Shown here: positions 1 through 7,276 of the stretch, in pieces
Layout: the number at the start of each line of letters is the position of its first letter
Position numbering within the stretch: the stretch's first letter is position 1
Assembly (NCBI GenBank): GCA_003155465.1
Contig: PMCR01000117.1
Coordinates: 1-15,856 of the forward strand
Source: Myxococcales bacterium
Lineage (GTDB): Bacteria > Myxococcota > Polyangia > Fen-1088
Length of the DNA stretch: 15,856 bases
Direction of reading: 5' to 3'
Notes under the pieces: generated by a model
Told to the model about the DNA's origin: nothing
Databases searched by the model: none
The model's input: the letters and a program-made list of their open reading frames with translations, nothing else
Position numbers and translations under genes: made by a program

Positions 1-593
1 GGTACCTCATCGAGAAGGTCAACAACCTCTTCCTCGTCACCGACCGTGCCAAGGGCGGCCTTGGCCTGACCAACAAGGCGGCCGCTGCCATCAGCGGTGG
101 CTGGGGTGCGGCCTCGTTCCTGGCGGCCAGCGTGGTTGGCGGCTTGGTGCTGGCCAAGATCGGCCTATCCCGCAAGACCCTGATGCTCTATGTCGGCGTC
201 CTCATCATCCCCAACCTGGCCTTTCTGGGGCTTGCCAGCTCAGAGTCTGCTCCGGGCAATTTCTGGCTCATCGCCGCCGTCTATTGCATTGCCATGTTCG
301 CCTACGGCTTCGGCGCTGTCGCGCACATGTACTACATGATGAAGCAAATTTCCCCAGGGCCGTACCAGACCGCCCACTACGCCTTCGCCACCGGAACCAT
401 GGGCCTCTGCAACTTCCTCACCGGCTTCTTCAGCGGCAAGATCGAGGAGGCCCTCGGCTACCAGACCTTCTTCACCGTCGTGCTCTTCTTGACGATTCCG
501 GGCCTGTTGGCCGCGTGGTTCGCTCCCTTCGTTCACAGCATGGGCGATGAGCCCAAGGCAGCTCCCGCCAAGCCGTCGACCGCCGACGCGTAG
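1..593 (+). CDS. MFS permease, AmpG-like, C-terminal part (5' end outside window)
   Basis: The reading frame is open from position 3 of the window to the TAG at 591-593, so this is the 3' part of a gene that starts to the left. The visible ~196 residues begin with a cytoplasmic or loop segment ending in GGLGLTNKAA, followed by several hydrophobic helices. They include a TAHYAFATG motif and an LGYQTFF motif near the end. This pattern matches the major facilitator superfamily permeases annotated as AmpG-like or SLC45-like in Bacteroidetes and related bacteria, which transport sugars or muropeptides across the inner membrane. The C-terminus is a short Ala/Pro/Lys-rich cytoplasmic tail. The substrate cannot be told from this fragment. 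It is convergent with the histidine kinase gene, whose stop codon lies 50 bases away. The family call is fairly sure; AmpG function itself is not claimed. Confidence 0.8.
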   Translation, partial: YLIEKVNNLFLVTDRAKGGLGLTNKAAAAISGGWGAASFLAASVVGGLVLAKIGLSRKTLMLYVGVLIIPNLAFLGLASSESAPGNFWLIAAVYCIAMFAYGFGAVAHMYYMMKQISPGPYQTAHYAFATGTMGLCNFLTGFFSGKIEEALGYQTFFTVVLFLTIPGLLAAWFAPFVHSMGDEPKAAPAKPSTADA

Positions 594-599
594 AGCGCA

Positions 600-654
600 T
601 CGACCGACCAAGGGCCCGCTCCGTCCGGAGAATGGCAGGCCCTCAACCGGTCGA
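600..654. terminator. Nested inverted repeat between convergent genes, possible bidirectional terminator
   Basis: Three nested arms are visible: TCGACCG at 600-606 with CGGTCGA at 648-654; AGGGCC at 611-616 with GGCCCT at 638-643; and CTCCG at 619-623 with CGGAG at 626-630 around a 2-base loop. The structure sits between the stop of the permease (593) and the stop of the convergent kinase gene (643), overlapping the last codons of the latter. No clear T-run follows on either strand, so if it terminates transcription it does so by a GC-rich stem alone. Confidence 0.45.
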
Positions 655-1926
655 TAGGGTTGTACTCGGAGAGACCGGCAGCCTCACCTCGAAACGACTG
701 CCGGTGGGCTGGCGCGCGATGTGCACGACGTCGCCTGCGTGGTAGCGGGCCACCTGGCGGACCAGGGCCAGACCCAGCCCCAGGCCGGTGTCGCCCGAAC
801 TCCGCGGCCCGGGCAGGCGATAGAAGGGCGCGAAGATGTGCTCCCGCTCGCCTTCGGGCACGCCGGGGCCGTCGTCCTCAACCGCGATGACAGCCTGTGC
901 GTCGACCCGCCGCACCTCCGCGCGAATCGCACCATCCCCGCCGTGCAAACGCGCGTTGACGAAGAGATTGCGCACCATGTGCCTCACCATGGCCCCTTCG
1001 CAGGAGAACGGCATCCGGTCGCCGGTGACCTCGGCACCGACCGCCTGGGCTTCCTCGCGCACCAGCGCCAGCAAGTCGATCTCCGCGACCGGGCGGCGGG
1101 GCACACCCGGCTGCGCCCGCGCCGAGAGCAGCAATTCCTCAATCAGGGAATCGAGTTCCACTATGTCGTCAGCGGCACGGCGCGCGAGATCGCCCCGCCC
1201 GGCAGGGTCGGATTCACCGGCCAGCAACTCCAAAGCCATCCGGATGCGCGCGAGAGGCGAGCGCATCTCGTGTGAGGCACCGGCCAGCATCTGCCGTTCC
1301 TGCGCGAGCAGGGCTTCGATGGCAGCGGCCGTCTGATTGAAACGCGCGGCCAGAGTCGCGATCTCGTCGTGGCCAACCACCGGCACACGGTGCCCAAGAT
1401 CGCCGGCGCCCCAGCGGCGCGCGCCCTCGGCAAGTTGTTCGAGGCGGCGGGTGATGCTTCGGGACAGGGGCAGAAGCCCGATCGCCATGAGAACCGCCAG
1501 AGCGACCAGAAGGGGCAGGAATAACGGCCGGCGCGGCCCGACGTGACCACGTTCGCGCACCCCGAGGGTGCGTCCATCACCGAGCGGGGTGAGCCAGACC
1601 GGACCGCGCGGTCCCTGCTGCCAGCCGGCAACGCCACCAGGCTCGACAAGCTCGTGGCCAGCATGAAAGAGGAGCCGACCATCACTCTCCCAGATCACGA
1701 CATCCGCATCCAGCTCGCGCGCCTTTGCCTCAAGAAGCTGCGCCTCTGCGCCCTGGCACGACCCCGGCTTCTCGCAGACCAACGAGCGCGCGAGCGGCGC
1801 CAGGGCGTGAGCGGCAGGAATGCGCGGCTCATGGAAGGTGCGCGCCAATACGGCGGTCACCAGCAAGGACAGGACCGTGATGCCCAGAAACGCCAGGTAC
1901 AGTCTGTGATAGAGACGCCGGTTCAT
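643..1926 (-). CDS. Sensor histidine kinase, CpxA-like
   Basis: A 427-residue inner-membrane histidine kinase. TM1 lies near residues 9-30, and a ~100-residue periplasmic sensor region follows with two cysteines (C51, C57). TM2 is near 134-153, then a HAMP linker (about 153-205) and a dimerisation helix with the phospho-accepting His219 in ASHEMRSPLARIR. The ATPase domain shows an N box (NLFVNARLHG, from about 320), the G1 box DDGPGVP (351-357), an F box (FAPFYR) and the G2 box GLGLGLALV (381-389). All catalytic parts are present and the length is normal. There is no PAS domain, which argues against PhoR. Its ATG overlaps the TGA of the response regulator gene (ATGA at 1923-1926), so the pair is translationally coupled. 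It should phosphorylate that regulator in response to an envelope signal; the stimulus is inferred from the Spy/CpxP-like neighbour. Confidence 0.92.
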   Translation of the reverse strand: MNRRLYHRLYLAFLGITVLSLLVTAVLARTFHEPRIPAAHALAPLARSLVCEKPGSCQGAEAQLLEAKARELDADVVIWESDGRLLFHAGHELVEPGGVAGWQQGPRGPVWLTPLGDGRTLGVRERGHVGPRRPLFLPLLVALAVLMAIGLLPLSRSITRRLEQLAEGARRWGAGDLGHRVPVVGHDEIATLAARFNQTAAAIEALLAQERQMLAGASHEMRSPLARIRMALELLAGESDPAGRGDLARRAADDIVELDSLIEELLLSARAQPGVPRRPVAEIDLLALVREEAQAVGAEVTGDRMPFSCEGAMVRHMVRNLFVNARLHGGDGAIRAEVRRVDAQAVIAVEDDGPGVPEGEREHIFAPFYRLPGPRSSGDTGLGLGLALVRQVARYHAGDVVHIARQPTGSRFEVRLPVSPSTTLSTG

Positions 1927-2636
1927 GGCTCGCCCGCGTCGGCTCCTCCGGGCGGCAGCGCCAGGACATAGCCCGCGCCCCTCACCGTCTGCACCAGACG
2001 AGGATGTCGCGGATCGTCTTCGATCGCCTGCCGGATGCGTGAGATGTGCACGTCAATGCTTCGATCCACGTTGTCCCATTCCTCGCCCTTGAGGGCATCC
2101 ATCAGTTGGTCGCGGGTCTGCACCCGCCCTGCTCTCTCCGCCAGCAGCAGCAACAGGTCGAACTGCCGGCCGGTCAACTCGCGCCGCTGGCCCCGCACCC
2201 GAACCTCGCGCGCCGCCCGATCGATCTCCAGCGGCCCCACGCGCAGCCGGTCGGACGCCTGGCGCACGCCCACGCGCGTGCGACGCAAGACCGCGGCCAG
2301 GCGCGCCAGCAATTCCCGCGGGTTGAACGGCTTGGGCAGGTAGTCGTCAGCGCCGATCTCGATCCCCACGATGCGGTCCATGTCGTCGCCGCGCGCGGTG
2401 AGCATCACGATGGGAACCTGGGAGAAGGCGCGCATGCGGCGGCACACCTCGAGCCCGTCGATCCCAGGCAGCATCACATCGAGAATGACGGCGTCGTACC
2501 CGACGCGGCGCTGCGCCTCCAGCCCGCTCTCTCCGTCGGCGCAGTGTTCGACCTGGTACCCATGGGTGCGCAAGTACCCGCCCAGCATCTCCGCCAGGCG
2601 GGCATCGTCGTCGATCAGAAGTACGCGGGTTGGCAT
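1923..2636 (-). CDS. OmpR-family response regulator, CpxR-like
   Basis: A 237-residue response regulator. The receiver domain (about 1-120) has the acidic pocket D9-D11, phosphoacceptor Asp53 in ILDVMLPG, Thr80 in MLTARG and Lys102 in LPKPFN. The C-terminal winged helix (about 130-228) has a recognition-helix segment, VDRSIDVHISRIRQ, close in pattern to CpxR (DRAIDMHISNLRR), and ends in TVRGAGYVL. The ADDYLPKPFN signature is typical of the CpxR/RstA branch. The gene is coupled to the kinase by an ATGA overlap and lies 168 bases downstream of the Spy/CpxP-like gene on the same strand. The start chosen is the first ATG of the frame; no good ribosome binding site is seen before it. An operator matching CpxR specificity lies upstream of the Spy-like gene, which strengthens the CpxR-type reading. 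PhoB is a less likely alternative, suggested only by the nearby pst genes. Confidence 0.93.
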   Translation of the reverse strand: MPTRVLLIDDDARLAEMLGGYLRTHGYQVEHCADGESGLEAQRRVGYDAVILDVMLPGIDGLEVCRRMRAFSQVPIVMLTARGDDMDRIVGIEIGADDYLPKPFNPRELLARLAAVLRRTRVGVRQASDRLRVGPLEIDRAAREVRVRGQRRELTGRQFDLLLLLAERAGRVQTRDQLMDALKGEEWDNVDRSIDVHISRIRQAIEDDPRHPRLVQTVRGAGYVLALPPGGADAGEP

Positions 2637-2730
2637 GGAGCGCGCAGCCGGGCAGAGGCCTTCATGGTAGCTGAGCCCAGCTTGGGAACCTAGTTCGTAG
2701 CTGACTGTGCGGCCGGGGCGACGGCGGCGA

Positions 2731-2765
2731 TGGCCGGTGGCCGGTGGCCGGTGGCCGGCGGCCGG
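2731..2765. repeat. Heptamer tandem repeat, five copies of (T/C)GGCCGG
   Basis: Four exact copies of TGGCCGG run from 2731 to 2758 and a fifth, CGGCCGG, ends at 2765. The array lies in the 168-base gap between the Spy/CpxP-like stop and the response regulator start. Copy number of such short arrays can change by slippage, which could alter the spacing or structure of the leader in front of the regulator gene. Confidence 0.9.
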
Positions 2766-2779
2766 AGTCGGCTCCGGAT

Positions 2780-2801
2780 CCGGTCCCGGCCCCGGAACCG
2801 G
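2780..2801 (-). terminator. GC-rich hairpin just after the Spy/CpxP-like gene, possible attenuator
   Basis: Arms 2780-2789 and 2792-2801 form a 10-bp stem in the minus-strand transcript with one G-U pair; in practice the loop would be about 4 bases. It begins 4 bases after the TAG of the Spy/CpxP-like gene. There is no following T-run, so it may be an attenuator or 3' stabilising hairpin rather than a full terminator, lowering two-component expression relative to the chaperone-like gene. Confidence 0.5.
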
Positions 2802-2804
2802 GTA

Positions 2805-3341
2805 CTAGAAACCGTGGCGATGGTGGCCGCCATGGCTGCGCATCTGTTGGATCAAGGTCTGGCGCTGCTCTGCGGTCAAGACATTGCCGGCCGCGACCAG
2901 AGCTGTCGTGATGGTCTTCGATGCCTGGTCCATCAGCGCGGAAGCCTGAACCCGCAGATTCTCGATGGCAGCCGGATCGAGGGTGGTGGCCGCGAAGGCG
3001 TCGAGCATCGCCTTGTGCAATTTGGCATGCTGCTGGTGGCTGAGCTTCATGTCAGCGGCCAGTTGCTGAATGATCGGCTTGATCGCAGCCCGCTGACTAT
3101 CAGTGGCCTTGACCAGGTCAAGCGCCTTCTCCAGCCGGCGCTGCATGAACGCGTCGTGCTCCCCTGGCGAGCCATCCCCGCCGAAGGCCTCTGGGCCGAA
3201 TCCCATGCCACCCATGCCCGGGCCACCAAAGGCCCAAGCCCGTGCGCCGAAAACTCCAGCCAAAGCCACGGGCAGGGCCAACAGCAGCCACCAGCGGCTC
3301 CTTTTCGACTGACGCGAATTGGTTGATTCCGGTTCGTTCAT
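2805..3341 (-). CDS. Spy/CpxP-like periplasmic protein (LTXXQ family)
   Basis: A 178-residue exported protein. The N-terminus has basic residues (KRSRWW) followed by a hydrophobic segment (about 17-36) ending in ARAWAFGG, a likely signal peptide with cleavage after AWA. The mature part starts with a Gly/Met-rich stretch and continues as predicted amphipathic helices. It carries an LTAEQRQ element near the C-terminus, the LTXXQ motif of the Spy/CpxP family, and ends in a His-rich tail (HGGHHRHGF) that could bind metal. The start at 3341 is preferred over an upstream in-frame ATG (3392) because AGGAGG sits 6 bases before it and the signal peptide then begins properly. Spy and CpxP are periplasmic chaperones or inhibitors of the CpxA sensor. 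A CpxR-type box lies about 90 bases upstream and the CpxRA-like genes follow, so a feedback role is likely by inference. Confidence 0.85.
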   Translation of the reverse strand: MNEPESTNSRQSKRSRWWLLLALPVALAGVFGARAWAFGGPGMGGMGFGPEAFGGDGSPGEHDAFMQRRLEKALDLVKATDSQRAAIKPIIQQLAADMKLSHQQHAKLHKAMLDAFAATTLDPAAIENLRVQASALMDQASKTITTALVAAGNVLTAEQRQTLIQQMRSHGGHHRHGF

Positions 3342-3428
3342 GGTGTCCTCCTTGTGGTGCGATGGGCTCTCTTGCGTCCCACGTGCTCTCAAGATGGCGC
3401 CTTGGTTGTGCTCGCGTATTGCGCGAAA

Positions 3429-3443
3429 GTAAAGTTAGGTAAA
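3429..3443. promoter_or_regulatory. CpxR-type operator (GTAAA-N5-GTAAA)
   Basis: The sequence GTAAA-GTTAG-GTAAA is an exact match to the CpxR consensus known from enterobacteria (two GTAAA pentamers, 5-base spacer). It reads 5'-3' on the plus strand and lies 88-102 bases upstream of the Spy/CpxP-like start codon at 3341. A regulator with a CpxR-like recognition helix is encoded downstream. The box sits just past the hairpin that closes the phoU transcript, in the right place to drive a separate spy-RR-HK transcript. No convincing -10/-35 pair is seen. Confidence 0.75.
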
Positions 3444-3448
3444 GCCTA

Positions 3449-3486
3449 CCGGTCCCCTCTCCAGCTTCCGCGGGAGAGGGGACCGG
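3449..3486 (-). terminator. Perfect 14-bp hairpin downstream of phoU
   Basis: Arms CCGGTCCCCTCTCC (3449-3462) and its exact reverse complement (3473-3486) flank a 10-base loop. In the minus-strand transcript the stem is followed by a moderately U-rich stretch (GGCUUUACCUAACUUUACUUU). It lies 55 bases past the phoU stop codon (3541) and fits an intrinsic terminator ending the pst-phoU transcript. The U-run is interrupted, so efficiency is uncertain. The T-rich stretch is the same DNA as the CpxR-type box. Confidence 0.65.
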
Positions 3487-3540
3487 ATCGGATGCCGGCC
3501 CCGAGCATCCCGTCGTCAGATCTCGAAAAGCGCCAACTTC

Positions 3541-4236
3541 CTAGTTCTTCTCGTTTTGGTCGCGGCTGTCGGGATGGCGGATGTCGCTGCCCTTGACCAT
3601 GAACACCACCATCTCGGCCAGGTTGGTCGCGTGGTCGGCGATGCGTTCCAGATACTTGGCGATCGACTGCAGACGGGTGGCCCGATAGACGTTCTTCGCC
3701 TCCTCCATCATGTAGGTCAGAAGCTCGCGGAATATCTGGGCGTAGAGGTCATCGATCATCTGGTCCCGATCGATGACTCGGCGGGCGCGATCGGCGTCCT
3801 TGGCAACAAACGCGTCCAGGGCCTCGCGCAACATCATCTGGGTTTCGTCAGCCATGCGCGGCAGATCGACGTAGGGCTTGAGCGGGAGCTCGCTGTTCAA
3901 CTCCAGCACGCGCTCGGAGATGTTCACGCCCAGATCGCCCATACGTTCCAGATCGGTGACCGCTTTGAGCACCATGGTGACAAAGCGCAGATCCGACGCC
4001 ACCGGCTGGCGGCGCGCCAGGATCTGCAGGCAAAGACCGTCGATTTCGATCTCCAGCCGGTCGACGATGCGGTCGGCTTCGATGGTCCGCTGCGCAAGCT
4101 CAGAATCGCGTTCCACCAGGGCGCGCAGACTGGAGCCGATGATCGCTTCCACGTGACTGCCCATGAGCAGAAGCTGTTCGCGCAGATGGCGCAGTTCCTG
4201 TTCAAACTCCTGGTCGGTGTGCTCGCGTGCGCGCAT
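3541..4236 (-). CDS. phoU: Phosphate transport regulator PhoU
   Basis: A 231-residue all-helical cytoplasmic protein of the usual PhoU length, with two related three-helix halves. Each half carries the acidic metal-binding pattern: TDLERMGDLGVNISE in the first (around residues 93-107) and LERIADHATNLAEMV in the second (around 195-209). PhoU links phosphate status sensed at the Pst transporter to the PhoR kinase and restrains phosphate uptake. The gene is last in the pst cluster, only 14 bases after pstB, and has a GGGAG ribosome site 6 bases before its ATG. In this window no phoR or phoB follows; a CpxRA-like pair is there instead, so the PhoU signalling partner must be encoded elsewhere. Confidence 0.96.
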   Translation of the reverse strand: MRAREHTDQEFEQELRHLREQLLLMGSHVEAIIGSSLRALVERDSELAQRTIEADRIVDRLEIEIDGLCLQILARRQPVASDLRFVTMVLKAVTDLERMGDLGVNISERVLELNSELPLKPYVDLPRMADETQMMLREALDAFVAKDADRARRVIDRDQMIDDLYAQIFRELLTYMMEEAKNVYRATRLQSIAKYLERIADHATNLAEMVVFMVKGSDIRHPDSRDQNEKN

Positions 4237-4250
4237 GCGTGCTCCCTCTG

Positions 4251-5030
4251 CTAGCCAAAGCGGCCGGTGACGTAGTCCTCGGTGCGGGACTGGCTGGGGT
4301 GGGTGAAGATGGCGTCGGTTGTGGCGAATTCCACCAGATCGCCCATGTAGAAGAAGGCGGTGTAGTCGGACACGCGGGCGGCTTGCTGCATGTTGTGGGT
4401 GACGATGACCACGGTGTAGTCGCGCACCAGCTCGTGAATCAACTCCTCGATGTGCGCGGTGGCAATGGGGTCGAGCGCCGAGGCGGGCTCATCCATGAGC
4501 AGCACCTCCGGCTCGACCGCCAATGCGCGGGCGATACACAGGCGTTGCTGTTGGCCGCCTGACAGCCCCAAAGCACTTTCCCCTAGCCGATCCTTGACCT
4601 CGTTCCACAGGGCGGCCCGCCCCAGCGCGCGCTCCACCCGACCGGTGATCTCGGCGCGGTCCCGCATCCCGCCGATGCGCAAACCGTAGGCCACATTGTC
4701 AAAGATGGTCTTGGGAAAGGGATTCGATTTTTGGAAGACCATGCCCACGCGCCGCCGCACCTCGACCGGGTCCACACCCGGGCCGTAGATGGCTTGGCCG
4801 TCCAACCGGACGTCGCCCTCCACCCGGCAGCCCAAGACCAGGTCGTTCATCCGGTTGAGCGAACGCAGGAAGGTGGACTTGCCGCAGCCCGAGGGACCGA
4901 TCAGCGCGGTGACGCGCTTCTGCTCAATCTCCATCGTGACCGGCCCCATGGCGCGCTTGTCCCCGTAGGACACCACTAGGTCGCGAACCGACAGACTGAT
5001 GGCCGCGCCGAGGTTGGAATCACCATTCAT
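4251..5030 (-). CDS. pstB: Phosphate ABC transporter ATP-binding protein PstB
   Basis: A 259-residue ABC ATPase of normal PstB length. Visible motifs are Walker [10 protein letters not shown] (45-53), the Q-loop at Gln100 within [12 protein letters not shown] (a PstB hallmark), the signature LSGGQQQRL (156-164), Walker B VLLMDE (176-181), the D-loop SALDP and the switch His212. As a dimer it powers the PstC/PstA channel on the cytoplasmic face of the inner membrane. Its ATG overlaps the pstA stop (ATGA at 5027-5030), and AGGAG stands 8 bases before it inside pstA, which supports the start and translational coupling. All catalytic residues are intact. Confidence 0.98.
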   Translation of the reverse strand: MNGDSNLGAAISLSVRDLVVSYGDKRAMGPVTMEIEQKRVTALIGPSGCGKSTFLRSLNRMNDLVLGCRVEGDVRLDGQAIYGPGVDPVEVRRRVGMVFQKSNPFPKTIFDNVAYGLRIGGMRDRAEITGRVERALGRAALWNEVKDRLGESALGLSGGQQQRLCIARALAVEPEVLLMDEPASALDPIATAHIEELIHELVRDYTVVIVTHNMQQAARVSDYTAFFYMGDLVEFATTDAIFTHPSQSRTEDYVTGRFG

Positions 5031-6145
5031 GAGTTAGCTCCTGCAAGACGGCGCCGCATACGCGAACGCACCACGACCGCCGTGGCATTGAGCGCGAAAG
5101 TCAACAGCAACAAGACCAGCACGGTGGCGTACAGGATGGGCCGTGTCGCATCCACATCGGGCGACTGCGTGGATAGGACATAGACGTGATAGCCGAGCTG
5201 CATGAATTGGTCGTGCAAACTTCTCGGCAATTTCGGCAGGTAGTAGGCCACGCCGGTGAAGAGAATGGGCGCGACCTCGCCAGCGCCGCGGCTGATGGCC
5301 AGAATGGCGCCAGTCAAGATCCCGGGCAACGCCTGCGGCAGCACCACGCGAACGATGGTTTGCAGGCGGCTGGCGCCCAGGGCCGCGGAAGCCAGGCGCA
5401 GCTCGCGCGGAACAGCGGACAGGGCTTCCTCGGTGGCCACAATGACCACCGGCAGGGTAAGCACCGCCATGGTGAGCGCAGCCCAGACCAGCGCCGGCTG
5501 CCCGAAGACCCGCTGGCCGCCGTACAAGGCACGGTCAATCCCGGCACCGACGAACTGCACGAAAAAACCCAGCCCGAAAAGCCCAAACACGATCGAGGGA
5601 ACGCCAGCCAGGTTATTGACCGCGACGCGCACCAGTCGGGTAAAGCGCGACCCCGGGTTGGCATATTCCGACAGGTAGATGGCGGTTGCCACACCGGCGG
5701 GCAAGACAGCGAGGGTCATCAGGACGACTAGCGCCACGGTGCCGAAGATGGCGGGAAAGATCCCGCCGGCCGTCATGCCATCACGTGGTGCCTGGGTCAG
5801 AAAACCAAGCGTCATGTGCGCGGCGCCGTTGTACACGACATCGCCCAGGATCACGACGACAATCAACAACACCAAGGCCACGGCCAGGCCGGTGCCGAGC
5901 GCCAGCGCGACATCGCCGAGTCGACTGCTGTGATGGGAACCCTGGGAGGGATCGCTCCGCCCTTCGGCCCCCCACCTGCCACCCCCACCCCGCTCGCTTC
6001 GCTCGGCCTCGCCAAACCTCCCGCGATGGTCCGCCGCCGGCGACGAGGGCGCGCGAAGCGCGGGGCGGGCGGGGTGGGTTGTCCGTCCCGAAGCCCCCGT
6101 AGGGGGAGCCGGCGGGCTCCCCACGCGACTGGCGGGTCGTTTCAC
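5027..6145 (-). CDS. pstA: Phosphate ABC transporter permease PstA with unusual N-terminal extension
   Basis: Residues from about 75 to 372 are a typical PstA: six predicted membrane helices and the ABC-permease coupling loop ([20 protein letters not shown], then P.ALPG). PstA pairs with PstC to form the phosphate channel. The frame starts at a GTG (6145) that overlaps the pstC TGA as GTGA, which supports this start. Residues about 9-63, however, are a Pro/Arg/Gly-rich low-complexity stretch encoded by palindrome-rich DNA unlike the rest of the gene (see the repeat at 5957-6122). No start codon with a full first membrane helix is available after that stretch. So either the repeat is translated as a cytoplasmic extension, or it was inserted in frame between the first seven codons and the first helix. 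Usual PstA proteins are about 280-300 residues; this one is 372. Confidence 0.93.
   Translation of the reverse strand: MKRPASRVGSPPAPPTGASGRTTHPARPALRAPSSPAADHRGRFGEAERSERGGGGRWGAEGRSDPSQGSHHSSRLGDVALALGTGLAVALVLLIVVVILGDVVYNGAAHMTLGFLTQAPRDGMTAGGIFPAIFGTVALVVLMTLAVLPAGVATAIYLSEYANPGSRFTRLVRVAVNNLAGVPSIVFGLFGLGFFVQFVGAGIDRALYGGQRVFGQPALVWAALTMAVLTLPVVIVATEEALSAVPRELRLASAALGASRLQTIVRVVLPQALPGILTGAILAISRGAGEVAPILFTGVAYYLPKLPRSLHDQFMQLGYHVYVLSTQSPDVDATRPILYATVLVLLLLTFALNATAVVVRSRMRRRLAGANS
5957..6122. repeat. Palindrome-rich GC repeat-like insert read in frame in pstA
   Basis: This ~165-base segment has features of dispersed intergenic repeats. There is a perfect 8-bp stem with GGCG loop (GGGGAGCC 6103-6110, GGCTCCCC 6115-6122), a CCCCC/GGGGG stem (6094-6098 with 6102-6106), the self-similar phrase CGCTCGCTTCGCTCG (about 5991-6005), and GCGCGCGAAGCGCG near 6050. 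Its G and C runs differ from normal codon usage, and the product is low complexity. It adds no stop codon to the pstA frame. No second copy was noticed in this window, so its status as a genome-wide repeat is inferred from composition only. Confidence 0.6.
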
Positions 6146-7239
6146 GCCGTGCCTCCCAGACGCCGCCGCATGCGACCAATGGCGAATTCCCCCAGCAGGT
6201 TGGTGGCCAGGGTGAAACCGAAAAGCAGCACGCCGAGAAAGAAGAGCACCGTGTAGTGCGCGCCGCCGAAAACCACCTCGGCCAGCTCGGCTGCGATGGT
6301 GGCGGACACCGTGCGCACCGAATCCGCCGGGCTGGCCGAGAGAATAGCGGCGTTGCCCGACGCCATGAGCACGATCATGGTCTCGCCGACCGCGCGTCCG
6401 AGACCCAGCGCGATGCCAGCCGCCACGCCGGGCCCGGCGGCCGGAATGACCACACGAACGATAGTCTGCCAGCGGGCCGCACCGAGCGCGGTGGAAGCCT
6501 CGACGTAGCTACGTGGGACAGCCCCGAAGGCCTCTTCACTTACCGTGAAGACGACAGGAATGATGGCGAAGGACAGGGCCACGCCAGCCACCAGCGCATT
6601 GAGCCGGGAATCGAGACCAAGAACCTGCTGCATCCAACTGGCCATCACCATTAGGGCGAAGAAGCCCAGTACCACCGAGGGAACGCCTGCCAGCAACTCG
6701 ACCGTCGGCTTGATGATCTCTCGCAACCGACGGCCCGCATACTGCGAAACAAAAAGGGCCGAACCCACGCCCAACGGCACCGCCACCAGCATGGCGATCA
6801 ACGTCACCTTCAAGGTTCCAATCACCAGAGGCCAGGCGGCGTACTTCGGGACCTCGGAAACCGGCTGCCACACATGCTCGGGCCCCTCGTACCCGGGCCA
6901 CAATTGCGCGAACCACATCTTCGTCAGGGTGACCTCTCTTCCAATCACGCTATCGTGCAGAAGCGGCCACGCCTCCTTGCCAATGAAAACGAAGATCAGC
7001 ACGATCGCGGCTATCGAGGTGAAGGCGAGAACCCGAATTGCCAGCTCGACAAGTGCGTTCAGGCTGGAACGCCGACCGGCCAGCCGAGGCCGATCCATGC
7101 GTCCATGGTTCTTCCGGTCGCTCGCCTCCACCCGCCGCTGTCCAGCAAGCGGCAAGGACGAGCCAAGCGGGGCCGCCAACCCGACCAGCCTGGCCTGGTC
7201 GGCCTGACGCGTCGGCGGGCGCGGGCTGATGGTCGTCAT
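6142..7239 (-). CDS. pstC: Phosphate ABC transporter permease PstC
   Basis: A 365-residue inner-membrane permease with a first helix around residues 66-88 and five further predicted helices. The coupling motif is SYVEASTALGAARWQTIVRVVIPAAGPG, followed by GRAVGETM, both typical of PstC. The N-terminus is longer than usual by about 50 residues (Arg/Pro/Ala-rich). The ATG at 7239 keeps this extension and lies 38 bases after the internal Pho box, but has no clear ribosome site. An internal ATG at 7098 (residue 48, MDRPRLAGRR) would give a standard length and is a real alternative. The stop overlaps the pstA start (GTGA). It forms the phosphate channel with PstA. Confidence 0.95.
   Translation of the reverse strand: MTTISPRPPTRQADQARLVGLAAPLGSSLPLAGQRRVEASDRKNHGRMDRPRLAGRRSSLNALVELAIRVLAFTSIAAIVLIFVFIGKEAWPLLHDSVIGREVTLTKMWFAQLWPGYEGPEHVWQPVSEVPKYAAWPLVIGTLKVTLIAMLVAVPLGVGSALFVSQYAGRRLREIIKPTVELLAGVPSVVLGFFALMVMASWMQQVLGLDSRLNALVAGVALSFAIIPVVFTVSEEAFGAVPRSYVEASTALGAARWQTIVRVVIPAAGPGVAAGIALGLGRAVGETMIVLMASGNAAILSASPADSVRTVSATIAAELAEVVFGGAHYTVLFFLGVLLFGFTLATNLLGEFAIGRMRRRLGGTA
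7181..7202. repeat. Inverted repeat at the pstC 5' end
   Basis: CCGACCAG (7181-7188) and CTGGTCGG (7195-7202) form a perfect 8-bp stem with a 6-base loop. It is inside the codons of the PstC N-terminal extension if the 7239 start is used, or in the untranslated leader if translation begins at 7098. It could be a leader structure, but no function is shown. Confidence 0.45.
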
Positions 7240-7276
7240 GTCAAATCAAAGTCAACCAGAACCTGGCAACGCTCAC

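Noticed and set aside
1923..2636. Considered as PhoB
   Set aside because: Synteny with phoU suggests it, but the LPKPFN and recognition-helix pattern, the Spy/CpxP-like neighbour and the GTAAA box favour a CpxR-type regulator.
3556..4254. Long plus-strand frame opposite phoU
   Set aside because: It mirrors the strongly conserved PhoU frame, is His/Gln/Val-rich as expected from antisense of a GC-rich gene, and resembles no known family.
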